A DNA stretch of 64,000 nt from Symsagittifera roscoffensis (GCF_963678635.1 NC_087069.1:52400938-52464937); one strand, 5' to 3'. Positions 51,136 to 61,539 are shown, numbered from the stretch's first letter. The notes: a model not told the origin generated them from the sequence alone. Numbers and translations are program-made.

Positions 51136-51369
51136 ATGTTATACGACAATAATTTAATTGAAATGTCTCTCCGACTCAATAGATCAGAGCCAATATTCCG
51201 AACCATAACAGAACTACCCGGAATTGGAAGAAGACCTCGAACCAAAGACGACATACGACAAAGTAGAAACTTGCCGTATAGTTATATGATAGTTCGGCAA
51301 AAGCCAGAACAAACTTTTATATTTCGAATATTACTTGCAATGAATTTAGATTTCCATTCGCAAACATAA
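51136..51369 (+). CDS. Small leader open frame, 77 codons, unknown
   Basis: Starts with ATG (MLYDNNLIEMSLRLNRSEP) and ends with TAA. It is Arg-rich (about 10 Arg in 77) with no recognised domain or membrane segment. It lies in the presumed LTR or leader about 930 bp before the next gene, in a region otherwise short on long frames. It could be an upstream regulatory frame, a leader exon supplying an AUG to spliced 3' genes, or chance. Confidence 0.3.
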   Translation: MLYDNNLIEMSLRLNRSEPIFRTITELPGIGRRPRTKDDIRQSRNLPYSYMIVRQKPEQTFIFRILLAMNLDFHSQT

Positions 51370-51693
51370 AACCTTGAAGTTACTCTTCAAAATCATTTCA
51401 GGCGCTAAACAAAATTAATAATATACAATAACGATTGATAAAAAGATCTAAGATCGTTTTCCTAAAACTCTGCAGTATTATACAAAACATGTTTGAAAAA
51501 TATTTATTGGAAAATAAAAATAAAAATTAGTAGCATGACAATAAATGGTTAGTAATCATAAAGCATCCTGTTGTTCCAGCTTCATCACCTAAAACATAAC
51601 AGCAATCATCAACTCACTAACATCATTAAACACTAAATCTTTCCTTTACACAAATTTAAACTTTATTAAAACTTAAAGTCACTTAATTTTAAA

Positions 51694-51781
51694 ACCAGAT
51701 CATCAAGGCTTATCCTTGGATCTTAAATCATTTTCTACTTAATTAAATTTCAAATTTGATCATCAAGGCTTATCCTTGGAT
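51694..51781 (+). repeat. Duplicated 25 bp hairpin word in the leader
   Basis: GATCATCAAGGCTTATCCTTGGATC occurs twice, at about 51,697 and 51,757. Each copy can fold on AAGG/CCTT extended by GATC at both ends. Confidence 0.8.
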
Positions 51782-52299
51782 CAAACAGAACAACTTTGTT
51801 CTCCCCCACCCATTTAATTAGTGTCTAACGACCTCAAACGTCGTTTCACTACCCAACCCTTTCTAAAGACCTAAGACTAATAGAAATTTTTGAACAAGAC
51901 TAATCATTCAAATTAGGATAAACAGTGAAGAACTTCGGTTATTCATCCTTCACTTGACCCCCCCTCTTAACAGACCCAGGATAAATCTTAGACTTAGTAA
52001 GTTTAAAATAGTATCTAACGAACTACTCGCGTTCTAATTATACCTGAACCTTGTGGATCGATTTACTATTCTCCAACCCTTGAACACAATCACTACCCCT
52101 ACGTAAGATTAAGTAAGTTAACACCTTAGCTTATATTAGTCCCGAGAAAGTAAAAATCATTCTTCGGAATCGATATACTTTTCTCTCCAACCCTGAACAA
52201 ATAGACCCAGGTTAAGCTAACCAAAAAATCGTAAGGACTAACAGTTTAAGTAATTAGAATTCACTTTAACAACTTTTTGCATCCGTCATCCTAAACCTT

Positions 52300-52767
52300 A
52301 TGTCATTTAAAAACCTAGGAAATAAACAAACAATCGTTTTACACAACTGTGAAATAGATAACAAAAAATACGACCTTGTAATCACACCTCATACACAAAC
52401 AGTTGGATACATTCGCACAAAACGACAAACACTAAAGAGGAAAATAATAACTAAACAAAGACAAATAACACGAAAAAGATTTTCAAAAAATCGAAACGCA
52501 TTTTCAGAATCAGAAACCAACAGTTTAGACGAACTTTACAAACTAAAAGAATCAATAGATAAAAACTGCCCACTTCATGATCAATTATATTTTTCTGACT
52601 CAGAAACAACTTCAAATTCATCACAAAGAGGAAAAAGAAGAATAAAAAAACAGTACAAACACAAACCAGTACATTTATACAATTGGAATCAACCAATTCG
52701 ACACATTAATAATTACATATTAACAGTCATCGAACGGAAAAATGAGTTCAACGCACACCCCAGGTGA
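52300..52767 (+). CDS. Basic protein encoded before gag, unknown function
   Basis: 155 codons from ATG (MSFKNLGNKQTIVLHN) to TGA. The last 26 bases overlap the start of gag in another frame. The middle is strongly basic (RTKRQTLKRK, ITKQRQITRKRF), followed by an acidic/serine patch (SDSETTSNSS) and a second basic patch (RGKRRIKKQYKHK); there is no membrane segment. A nucleic-acid-binding or nuclear accessory role would fit the charge pattern, but this is inference. Genes upstream of gag are unusual in LTR retroelements. The composition matches the rest of the element, and the overlap with gag suggests translation from the same transcript by reinitiation or leaky scanning. Confidence 0.6.
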   Translation: MSFKNLGNKQTIVLHNCEIDNKKYDLVITPHTQTVGYIRTKRQTLKRKIITKQRQITRKRFSKNRNAFSESETNSLDELYKLKESIDKNCPLHDQLYFSDSETTSNSSQRGKRRIKKQYKHKPVHLYNWNQPIRHINNYILTVIERKNEFNAHPR

Positions 52768-55270
52768 CGAAACTCCAGATGATGATGAAATCTTTCCTTT
52801 TATAGTAGATGCAGATACTGATAGAGGACAACACATTTTTTGTCAAAATTTACTCGTAAATTTATTTGAACCCGGAATCAGTCCATGTAAAACAGAATTC
52901 CCCGATGTAAAAATCAAAAGACAAATCATAGATCACTATCTAAAAGATATATGCAACATAACACAACAGTATGGAATCTACTCTATAGAATTCACTTCCC
53001 CAAACCATAATAATAGATCATATACTATTCAAACAGACGATCTTGACTTAGAATTTTCAAAAGTTTTTTCAGAATATATAAAAAGCATCCAATACCATAA
53101 CTCACAAAGAGCAAACTCCATTTTCACCAATGAAGTTTTCGCAATAATATATAGTTATATTTCGATATTAGAAAATGAACTCCCATTAACAAATGTCTCA
53201 CCGACAGAAACATCTAAACATTTAAGAGTACGACATGAAATCACACTACTCTCTAGTTATTTAAATATCATTAAAGAAAATTTCACAAAACACGACGTTT
53301 CACAACATACCAAACACGATTTACAAAAAATTTTGGCATGGTTCATAATAGATTATTTCACACACAATATTGATTTAATTGCACAAGCAAGAAAAAATTT
53401 TAGACCTCAAAATTCGAACGATGATACCGCTATCACAGAACAATCAGATTATGTTTGGGACCCCGAATGGTCTCATCCCGCATTTATAGACTTTCCACAA
53501 TCAATCTCCAGTCAAGCAATAAGTACAATATCTTACATAAGAGATTATGTAAGAGTAATACCATTAACAATTGATGCAACACCATTAAATTATAATACAT
53601 TTTTACCCGATACACAAAATAATAGCTTAAACTCCACAGTCATACACAACGAAAACCTCAATGGAACTAGAAATCTTACTCAACAAGATATACAGACACC
53701 ATCACACTTCATAAGAGAAGAAATTGTACACACAACAACTACACAACAAAGTATTTCACCAATACGCCCGAATTTAACAACACCAAGAAATACAAACCCT
53801 TCACAAACACAGGTAACCTTACAATCAACCGTTAAACCTTCGGTTGCTCCAAAATATTCACATACGGATTACCAAACGTATAGACCCATGACAATACCAT
53901 CAAAAACACGCAAAACATTCACTAGAAACAACTTTGCAGAACATAATTATAATTATACACATCCGTCAAAAACAAATTATCAACCACAAAGAAATCTTAA
54001 TCAATATACAAAACCTCGAAACTGGGATAACCCAACGGCCCAATATAATTCCAACAATTTTCAAACAAATCCTCCACAGGATCGCAGTGAAAATTACCCA
54101 TTTTTTCAACAAAATAAAAATAAAAAACAAACATCTTATCAAATGGATTATTTATCCTCAGATGATGATTTTTTACAACAAGATATATTTGCACCAAATA
54201 CTCAAGAATATCGTAGACAAGGAATACAGAGAACACGTATAAATCATGGAAATTTTTCTCCACAACCAATAGATGCAAAACATCAACAACCCATTCAACA
54301 ACAAAATCTAATTAATACACAATCTTTTCACCCAATCCAACAACAAAATCCAATGACTGCACAGTCGTATCAACCATCACAAATGCAAAATGAAATACCA
54401 CTCCCATATTATCTCCAACAACATGAAATAACAAGAAACCAACTTTCAAATTTTTCTCAAATGCCAAATGCAGCAGAATCATTACAAATGACAATGAATC
54501 CATACCTTATGGGTGGATCATCAATAACATCAAACAAACCTTTAATGGTTTTCACAGGAACAGACCCTGAATACTCTGTAGAAGATTATTTAAATGCAGT
54601 AACAGCAAACCTGATTTTAAACATTGGACCTGAACCAATCAATACGCCACTACATCAAAACTGGATACATCGACGCACAGCGTTAATACAAACAACCTTA
54701 GATGGCGCAGCCCAAAAATGGTTTTCAGTACTACCTCTAGAAATAAAATCAAACTGGAAAAGATTTACACAAGAATTTTCAAAAATGTTTGACTCTGAAA
54801 GAAACAAACAACAACAAAGAGTTTTATGTAATGAAATTCGCAGATTGCCAAACGAAACTATCAAACAGTTAGCAGTAAGAATCGAAACACTAGTTCGAAA
54901 AGCATATTCACTAAATACACACGACTATAAAAACACAAAGATGACAGAAATCTTAATGATGACCTTAACACCACAATTAAGGAAAATAGCAATAAAAAAG
55001 AGAGCATCACATCCTTCTTCAATTCGAGAACCCGATTTAGATTTTAGAAAACTAGTAGACAAACTAGAACAAGCAGAAATCACGATGAAACTAGAAGAAA
55101 CGGAAAATTTGAAATTACAATACGTTAACAAAATTGAAACGACTTCCACTAGTATAAACAATATACAGGAATCAGAGACAGATCTCGTCGAAAAAATCAC
55201 TGAAATACTTAATATTTACGAAAAGAACCCAAACTTTAAAGGCAAACCATCTTTCAAAAAAATGGTGTAA
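52742..55270 (+). CDS. gag: Gag-like capsid polyprotein
   Basis: 842 codons, much longer than usual Ty3/gypsy gags. Residues 1-260 form an unrecognised N-terminal domain. About 290-590 is a Gln/Asn/Pro/Thr-rich, probably disordered spacer. About 600-770 is the capsid-like retrotransposon gag domain: VFTGTDPEYSVEDYLNAV, an AAQKWFSVLP tryptophan box, and the helical FTQEFSKMF and VRIETLVRKAY segments. It ends ESETDLVEKITEI, then a lysine-rich KPSFKK and stop. The zinc knuckle expected next lies in another frame from 55,263, after a run of seven A. Gag assembles the particle that packages the element RNA. The first ATG overlaps the preceding basic-protein gene. Confidence 0.85.
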   Translation: MSSTHTPGDETPDDDEIFPFIVDADTDRGQHIFCQNLLVNLFEPGISPCKTEFPDVKIKRQIIDHYLKDICNITQQYGIYSIEFTSPNHNNRSYTIQTDDLDLEFSKVFSEYIKSIQYHNSQRANSIFTNEVFAIIYSYISILENELPLTNVSPTETSKHLRVRHEITLLSSYLNIIKENFTKHDVSQHTKHDLQKILAWFIIDYFTHNIDLIAQARKNFRPQNSNDDTAITEQSDYVWDPEWSHPAFIDFPQSISSQAISTISYIRDYVRVIPLTIDATPLNYNTFLPDTQNNSLNSTVIHNENLNGTRNLTQQDIQTPSHFIREEIVHTTTTQQSISPIRPNLTTPRNTNPSQTQVTLQSTVKPSVAPKYSHTDYQTYRPMTIPSKTRKTFTRNNFAEHNYNYTHPSKTNYQPQRNLNQYTKPRNWDNPTAQYNSNNFQTNPPQDRSENYPFFQQNKNKKQTSYQMDYLSSDDDFLQQDIFAPNTQEYRRQGIQRTRINHGNFSPQPIDAKHQQPIQQQNLINTQSFHPIQQQNPMTAQSYQPSQMQNEIPLPYYLQQHEITRNQLSNFSQMPNAAESLQMTMNPYLMGGSSITSNKPLMVFTGTDPEYSVEDYLNAVTANLILNIGPEPINTPLHQNWIHRRTALIQTTLDGAAQKWFSVLPLEIKSNWKRFTQEFSKMFDSERNKQQQRVLCNEIRRLPNETIKQLAVRIETLVRKAYSLNTHDYKNTKMTEILMMTLTPQLRKIAIKKRASHPSSIREPDLDFRKLVDKLEQAEITMKLEETENLKLQYVNKIETTSTSINNIQESETDLVEKITEILNIYEKNPNFKGKPSFKKMV

Positions 55271-57170
55271 TTATTGCCGACGATACGGACATAGTATTTC
55301 CGAATGTAGACAAAAACAGCAAGATAGTCAAAATAAACCTCAAAAATACAAAGAACCAAATAAATCATTCTATCAATACATGAAAAAAGATCAAAATCTA
55401 CCAAACAAAAATGTATACAGCAACAACAGTTCAGGAAAGCCACTTCCGAACAATACAAGTTATACAAGAAATCAATCCCCATATAACTCAAGTTATAGAG
55501 GAAGATCACCAGAACGAAGAAACACGCAAAATTCATCACAAAATCACTACAATAGACCAAATAGTAGAAATAACTACTCCAGATCAAATTCAAATACACA
55601 ACGATTTGTTTCTAGATCTAATTCCCAATCAAGAAATAATTACTATCCAAACAACCAATCACGAAATTCATCATACAATAGGAATAGAAACTACTCCTAT
55701 AACCGAAACAGAAGTTATTCAAACAACCGAAACCAGAATTACCCGAACAATCGATCAAGGAATAACTCATATAATAGATCGAATTATAACAGACCAAATA
55801 ATAATTACCAAAACAGATCGCGAAATAATTCACAAAATCGACACCCAAGTTACAATAATCGTTATAGAAATTATTCCCAATCACCACACCGGAATAATAA
55901 TAACTATAATAATTCTAATAATCGCCACAGAAGCAGTACACCTAAACATCAAAGACAAATCAATCAAGTACAGTCTAATCCAGAAACAACATCAGACCCC
56001 CCAGGTATTGATGACACAGTAACTGATACGTTACAACTCAATCAAATAAATTGTACATCATCAGATTCAGAAAGTGATCAAGAAAACACTCTTTCTATCA
56101 ATATGATAAAAGTCGAAAATGACTATGAATCTGTCATATATGAACAACCTTTTCCATCACACATATATGAAAATCAATCAGAATTTCTTCAAAATTACAC
56201 TATACCCATAAATTCCACACCAACAACGCAAGAGACAAATGCAACAAATACTACAGAACAATCCCATCAAAATGTCAAAACAAAATGCTTAAATACAAAC
56301 CACATCTACCAAAATATACAAAAAGAACAACCCAAAGAAAAAATTTGGACAATACCATTTCTCTTAGAAAGCCCAAGAAACAAAGAATTTCAACCACCAG
56401 ATCTTGAAATCGATTTTTTAATTGATTCAGGAGCAGAATCAAACATAATAAACATTCCCACATGGAATGAAATAAAGACTTTACACCCAAAGCTAACGCC
56501 TCTTGAAACCTCTAGTAAGCTAGCAACAGCACAAGGATCAACATTGATAAACTACGGAAAAATTCAATTATTTCTCCTCCCCACCAGAACAATGGAACAA
56601 AGCAAAATTTTAAATAAGCCATTTAAACAAATATTCCATATCACTGATATTAAATATAATATCATTGGAATACCATTTATTTCGAAGTATATACCAACAA
56701 TTAACATCCTAAATAGTAAAATATTAATCAAAGATAAATATACAAAAACAAAAGAAACATCCTTAACATTTTTTCAAAGATTAAATAAACAACCACCATT
56801 CTTTTCAAAATTCTATCCGATATTTAACCAACAAAGAAAACACCTGAAACCACTATCAGGAAACATCTATAATTTTTCAATCAAACAAGTTCATCAATAT
56901 GATAAAGAACAAAACAAACAAAAATTTTATATGTCAGATTTTGAATTCAAACCTATTCATAAATTTTTCAAAATCACAATCTCTTCAATAAAATATTTGA
57001 AAAATTCGAATTCAGATATTATTTCCTTACATGTTTATAACAACACACCTTACCAAGTAACTTTACCTTTAGGACTTTTAGGATATTGTGAAACCAACGC
57101 TACAATATCTCCAATACACGAAAAAGCCTATCGCGTAAATAATATACTCCAATTACTAGATATTTGTTAA
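55263..57170 (+). CDS. Nucleocapsid zinc knuckle, R/S/N/Y-rich region and aspartic protease
   Basis: Open from about 55,263 to the TAA at 57,168. It opens with a CCHC knuckle (WCNYCRRYGHSISEC, spacing C-x2-C-x4-H-x4-C). A long Arg/Ser/Asn/Tyr repeat region follows (about 55,430-55,960, units like NRNRNYS), probably RNA-binding. The retroviral-type aspartic protease is at about 56,400-56,720 with active site FLIDSGAESNII and the later IIGIPFI strand (family pattern I-I/L-G). A domain of unknown role continues to LLDIC. The first ATG in frame is at 55,380, beyond the knuckle, so the natural product is presumably a gag fusion; the frame relation to gag is discussed in the findings. The same frame continues into RT after a single UAA. 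Confidence 0.82.
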   Translation, partial: WCNYCRRYGHSISECRQKQQDSQNKPQKYKEPNKSFYQYMKKDQNLPNKNVYSNNSSGKPLPNNTSYTRNQSPYNSSYRGRSPERRNTQNSSQNHYNRPNSRNNYSRSNSNTQRFVSRSNSQSRNNYYPNNQSRNSSYNRNRNYSYNRNRSYSNNRNQNYPNNRSRNNSYNRSNYNRPNNNYQNRSRNNSQNRHPSYNNRYRNYSQSPHRNNNNYNNSNNRHRSSTPKHQRQINQVQSNPETTSDPPGIDDTVTDTLQLNQINCTSSDSESDQENTLSINMIKVENDYESVIYEQPFPSHIYENQSEFLQNYTIPINSTPTTQETNATNTTEQSHQNVKTKCLNTNHIYQNIQKEQPKEKIWTIPFLLESPRNKEFQPPDLEIDFLIDSGAESNIINIPTWNEIKTLHPKLTPLETSSKLATAQGSTLINYGKIQLFLLPTRTMEQSKILNKPFKQIFHITDIKYNIIGIPFISKYIPTINILNSKILIKDKYTKTKETSLTFFQRLNKQPPFFSKFYPIFNQQRKHLKPLSGNIYNFSIKQVHQYDKEQNKQKFYMSDFEFKPIHKFFKITISSIKYLKNSNSDIISLHVYNNTPYQVTLPLGLLGYCETNATISPIHEKAYRVNNILQLLDIC

Positions 57171-60100
57171 TCTACAATTCTTAATGAAGAATTATCTATA
57201 AATAATATAATAAGTAACGAAAACAGAAATACGGATTATTTCACAAAAACTCCATATTTCAAACCTACATTCAACATAAGTAACTACACAAAGGATCAAC
57301 AGAAATTTTTAACAATGTTTAATTTTCAACATTCACAAATAACACAAGACGAATTCGAAAAGTTAGCCAAACAGCTAATTAAATATTCATCAGTCTATGC
57401 AACATCAAAATTCGATGTTGGCAAAGTCAGTTCATCACTACATCTCCCATTAAAACCAGACGCAGTTTTCAAAAAACAGAGAGCAAGTAAAGTACCAATT
57501 CACTTACATGATAAAGTAAACAGATTACTCGATATTTTAGAACAGTACAATATTATATCACCAGTTAATAAAGAAGAACAACCAAAAGGCAACACATTCA
57601 TCAACCCCGTTATCATTCTAGCTAAAGGAGAATCATTAAAAATCGTTCTCGACGCTAGATACCTTAATTCACTCATAGATGAATCAAAATGTAATTGGCC
57701 CATCGAACCAATACAAGTTATTTTAACAAAAATAAATGGAAAATACTTTACAACCGCCGATATGAATAGTGCATACAATCAAATGCCACTAGATGAACAA
57801 TCACGACGCTTAACACAATTTGTTATCGGAAACCAACAATATGAATTTAACCGCTTATTCTATGGAATATCCATAGGACCAGCAGCATTTTCAGCTTTTA
57901 TGAGCAAAATTTTTAGACCACTAATACTCAAGAAAAACGCAATCACCTATCTAGACGATGTTTTTATGCAATCACAAACAAAAGACGAAATGTTCAATGT
58001 TTTAGAAAAATATCACCAAATACTTCAGAACGAAAATCTGAAGGCAGCACCCGATAAATCACACTTCTTCTTGACAAGAGTTAAATTCTTAGGACATAAT
58101 ATAGAAAGAAAAACAATTACTCCACTGAAATCACGCATTGACGCTATTCAAAAACTTCAACCACCAACAAATAAAAAGAAAATCCAAGAATTCCTTGGCA
58201 TGTTAAACTTTTTAAGTAAATATGTTTATAAAATGCAATTATATCTACGACCATTTTACAACATCCTTAGACAACAAAATAATTTTGAATGGAATACAGA
58301 ACATCAAGCACGATTCGAAGAAATAAAGAAACTTTTAACTGAACAAATTTCAAACACAATTCCAGACCCTGATCAACCATTTTATGCAATGTGCGATGCT
58401 TCGAACTTTGGCATCGGCGCAGCACTATTGCAATCACATAATGGTACAAATAAAATGAACCTGATATCAGCAAATTCCCGATTATTCACTCAAGCAGAGC
58501 TACGACTCTCAACTCTAATGAGAGAATGTACAGCCATAATATATACACTGACAGAATATGAATTTCTGATACTTGGATCAAAACATCCAACAGTTTTATT
58601 CACAGACCACAAACCAATCATTTTTCTTTTTACACAAAAGTCTAATCCAAACCACCGAGTTTACAGATTTCAATTAATTCTAATGAAATTTCCAAACTTA
58701 CATATAGTTTGGACTGCAGGAAAAAATCTTGCATTACCAGACACCTTAAGTCGAAATACACCACCTGAATTACTTACACGAAAAACAACAGTTGAAATAC
58801 CCAAAAACATAAAATTCTACCTTGCAGAAAACGAAACATCACCCCGATTAGAATGCAAATATGCAGTAAAAACTGATATTGAACAGTCACAAATAAATAA
58901 TTTACAACATTTCCCACTTTATTTAGACTGTCAAAATAATCATTATGAATTTGACCTACTTGGAACATCAACTTTTAAACCAATTCCATATTCCCAATGG
59001 ATAAAAAATAACACTCAACAAAAACGAACAAAACAACACCAAACTAAAAAAGACCATTTTCCACTAATAGAAAAAGAAAATTTAACTGATAAAATAAATT
59101 TATCAGGACCACAAACAAATGATTCAAAATACACAATAAATCAAGTTTTTGACCTTCATGACCCATTAGATACAATACCCTTATCTAAATTCGAAATTGA
59201 AAACATTTTTCTCCCTCCAACGGAAACAATTACAACTTCAACACTGAAAAAATATCAAAATCTTGACCCAATAATTCGACAACTAAAATCATGGCACAAA
59301 TATAAAACTAAACCTGTCAAAGCAGATTCAACCATTCTAGGAAACAAAACACTCCTCCGTTACTTCCGTAAATTTAACAACACAACAATTAACGAAAATA
59401 CAGATCTTTTAGAGTATAACCTAAATGAATCTACAGTTCCCTGTCTCCCTTTAAGTATGATTCTCATCGCTTTTAATATTTCACATACACAAAATATTAA
59501 AGGACACTCTGGATCAGAGAAAACATATTCAAATTTTATACAAAATTTTTACTTCCCAAATGCACCAATTTGGATAAAAGTACTATGCAATGATTGTATA
59601 GTATGTCAACTAAATAAACCTTACCCAAATCAAAAACAAATAGCACAAAAACAAGATTTTAAAGGACAAAGCTTGTACTTTAACCATCGTATATCATTTG
59701 ATACTAAAGGCCCAATTTCACCCTCATCAGAAGGAAACTCCTACATTATGGTAATTGTTGACGCATTCACACACTATGTAGCACTTAACCCAGTACCACA
59801 TTGTAATGCTTATTACGCATATACAACACTTTACGAACACTGGATAGCAAAATTTGGACTACCAGAAATTTTAGTCACAGACAACGGTACAGAATTCATA
59901 AATAATGAAATAATAACACTATGTCATTTATACAACATTAAACACAAACCACGCACATCTCATGCACCTTGGACAAACGGCTTAGTCGAAGGTATGAACC
60001 GTTCACTACAAGAATATCTTAGATGTATCATCAACGGAAATGATACAAAATATACCGAATGGTCAGCAGATGTAAAATTATTTCCCTTAGCATATAATTC

Positions 60101-60968
60101 ACAAATTACGACAACACTAGGAATGTCACCATACGAAATGGTTTTTAACCAAAAGCCACGTAAACCAATAATGTTTACAGCAAATTCCCATAAAAACGCA
60201 CAAGGTTATTGTCAACCAAATAAAGACTCAATTTGTTACAACCTACCTTTACATACACACGATGAAGATCATTTTCATCACCCACAAATTCTTAAATTAG
60301 CCTCCGGTACACACACCGAATGGATTTTAAATAGAGATAAGAAACACAATGAAATTTACCAAAAAATAACGAAAAAGTTATTACAAAGACAAAACATAAA
60401 TGAACAAATCAATTCACGTTTCACACCAGCTTCCGATTTAAAAATTGGAACATTTGTTCTTATACCTAATTTTAATACTCAAAAAGGAATTTCTAAAAAA
60501 TTACAACCCCTCCGAAAAGGACCCTACCAAATAATTGCAAAACCCACTGATGTCACATATAAAATTACCGACTCTAATAAAAAAGAAATCGTTCAGCACC
60601 GAAACAACCTATTACCTTACTACCCGAAAGAATACGCACTCCGCGAATTAACCCAATTATATTCCTTCACAGGATTAAAAATAGTTCAAAACGAACCACA
60701 TCTGAAAGATACAGAACAAAACGATAACCCCACCGAAAATCAAAACACAAAACCAACAGCTACAAAAAACACTACAAAAAATCTAGACCATAAAGAACCC
60801 CAAAAACAAAGAAAAAATAGAAAAATGACAGAACAAATAATACCCCAAGAAGAAATAGACAAATCAGAACATAGAAAAACAACAAGACTCCGAAATCAAC
60901 CACGTAAAAACTACAAAATGTTCATCCCCCAATCTAAAATATTAAAGAAAGTAGAATTTAAAAAGTAA
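57171..60968 (+). CDS. pol: Pol: reverse transcriptase, RNase H, integrase
   Basis: Open from 57,171 (first ATG 57,315; residues counted from there, 1,217 in all) in the same frame as the protease. RT: Asp149 in FTTADMNSAYNQ, and YLDD at 212-215. RNase H: CDASNFGIGAALL (about 361), RECTAIIYTL (about 403) and FTDHKP (about 430) supply the acidic residues. Integrase: a zinc-binding HHCC segment (KGHSGSEK near 730, CNDCIVCQL near 757), then the D,D-35-E core: FDTKGPIS, LVTDNGTEF and NGLVEGMNRS, with exactly 35 residues between the last Asp and Glu. A GPY/F module (RKGPYQIIAKP) and a Lys/Gln-rich tail follow. Together these copy RNA into DNA and insert it into the chromosome. All catalytic residues are present. 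Confidence 0.93.
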   Translation, partial: STILNEELSINNIISNENRNTDYFTKTPYFKPTFNISNYTKDQQKFLTMFNFQHSQITQDEFEKLAKQLIKYSSVYATSKFDVGKVSSSLHLPLKPDAVFKKQRASKVPIHLHDKVNRLLDILEQYNIISPVNKEEQPKGNTFINPVIILAKGESLKIVLDARYLNSLIDESKCNWPIEPIQVILTKINGKYFTTADMNSAYNQMPLDEQSRRLTQFVIGNQQYEFNRLFYGISIGPAAFSAFMSKIFRPLILKKNAITYLDDVFMQSQTKDEMFNVLEKYHQILQNENLKAAPDKSHFFLTRVKFLGHNIERKTITPLKSRIDAIQKLQPPTNKKKIQEFLGMLNFLSKYVYKMQLYLRPFYNILRQQNNFEWNTEHQARFEEIKKLLTEQISNTIPDPDQPFYAMCDASNFGIGAALLQSHNGTNKMNLISANSRLFTQAELRLSTLMRECTAIIYTLTEYEFLILGSKHPTVLFTDHKPIIFLFTQKSNPNHRVYRFQLILMKFPNLHIVWTAGKNLALPDTLSRNTPPELLTRKTTVEIPKNIKFYLAENETSPRLECKYAVKTDIEQSQINNLQHFPLYLDCQNNHYEFDLLGTSTFKPIPYSQWIKNNTQQKRTKQHQTKKDHFPLIEKENLTDKINLSGPQTNDSKYTINQVFDLHDPLDTIPLSKFEIENIFLPPTETITTSTLKKYQNLDPIIRQLKSWHKYKTKPVKADSTILGNKTLLRYFRKFNNTTINENTDLLEYNLNESTVPCLPLSMILIAFNISHTQNIKGHSGSEKTYSNFIQNFYFPNAPIWIKVLCNDCIVCQLNKPYPNQKQIAQKQDFKGQSLYFNHRISFDTKGPISPSSEGNSYIMVIVDAFTHYVALNPVPHCNAYYAYTTLYEHWIAKFGLPEILVTDNGTEFINNEIITLCHLYNIKHKPRTSHAPWTNGLVEGMNRSLQEYLRCIINGNDTKYTEWSADVKLFPLAYNSQITTTLGMSPYEMVFNQKPRKPIMFTANSHKNAQGYCQPNKDSICYNLPLHTHDEDHFHHPQILKLASGTHTEWILNRDKKHNEIYQKITKKLLQRQNINEQINSRFTPASDLKIGTFVLIPNFNTQKGISKKLQPLRKGPYQIIAKPTDVTYKITDSNKKEIVQHRNNLLPYYPKEYALRELTQLYSFTGLKIVQNEPHLKDTEQNDNPTENQNTKPTATKNTTKNLDHKEPQKQRKNRKMTEQIIPQEEIDKSEHRKTTRLRNQPRKNYKMFIPQSKILKKVEFKK

Positions 60969-61539
60969 TTTTAAGACTTTATACTTCACAATCTTGAAAC
61001 CTCCGTAACATTTTTCATTTCAATTTTTCAAAATAACATGCTCACAAGTACGCAATAATTCTAGTTCAAAATAGACCAATAGGATTCATCCAATCCGCCA
61101 CTTTCTCTAACTCAAACTAAGATCAATTAGACGAATAATCTAGAACTCCAGGCACATCTCTAACTATAACTTTACAACCTCCAGGTCAAAAATAAGCAAA
61201 CCACTCCAACTTGACAACTAAAATAAATATCACCATAATACCGTACCCCTCCCTTATCTAATAACCCAAAGATCAACAATATTTCCCCAACTCAGACCAC
61301 GAATACCCCCCAAACAAATTTGATAACTTAGCCTAAAGTAACAAAATGAAGATTTTAATTAGCCTAAAGCATAAAAATCTCACCATACCCCGGATCATTT
61401 GACAAATAAAAATAAAGAAAAAGACCAACAATTTTTTACAAAACTCAACCCACTTGTCAAAAAACTAATAAATAACCCGACCACACTCGAAAATCGCCTC
61501 AAACAGCAAAAAATAATCGACCAAAAGATCATTTCTTAA
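60969..61539 (+). other. Non-coding spacer of the retroelement between pol and the small 3' genes
   Basis: No frame of note. The plus strand keeps the A/C-rich composition of the element. TTAGCCTAAAG occurs twice, at about 61,330 and 61,360. It might carry splice sites or a polypurine-like signal, but I cannot identify them. Confidence 0.6.

Larger units (their letters stand above)
50751..52299 (+). promoter_or_regulatory. Putative 5' LTR plus untranslated leader
   Basis: About 1.55 kb before the first long gene. It begins TGTAAGTGCTGAAG; a TATAAG-like word is at about 50,913. It holds a 77-codon frame (51,136-51,369), AATAAA words at about 51,510-51,545, a duplicated 25 bp hairpin word, a perfect 6 bp stem hairpin (AACGAC, loop, GTCGTT, 51,827-51,845), and two GTAAGT words (51,997 and 52,113) that could be splice donors for the downstream 3' genes. 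I could not place the LTR end or a tRNA primer site with confidence. Confidence 0.5.

Noticed and set aside
53934-54242. 102-codon frame inside gag
   Set aside because: Shadow of the Gln/Asn-rich part of gag.
55411-56022. 203-codon frame of Ile/Thr repeats within the nucleocapsid region
   Set aside because: Shadow of the Arg/Asn/Ser/Tyr-rich repeats in the frame of the zinc knuckle and protease; same bases, no independent motif.
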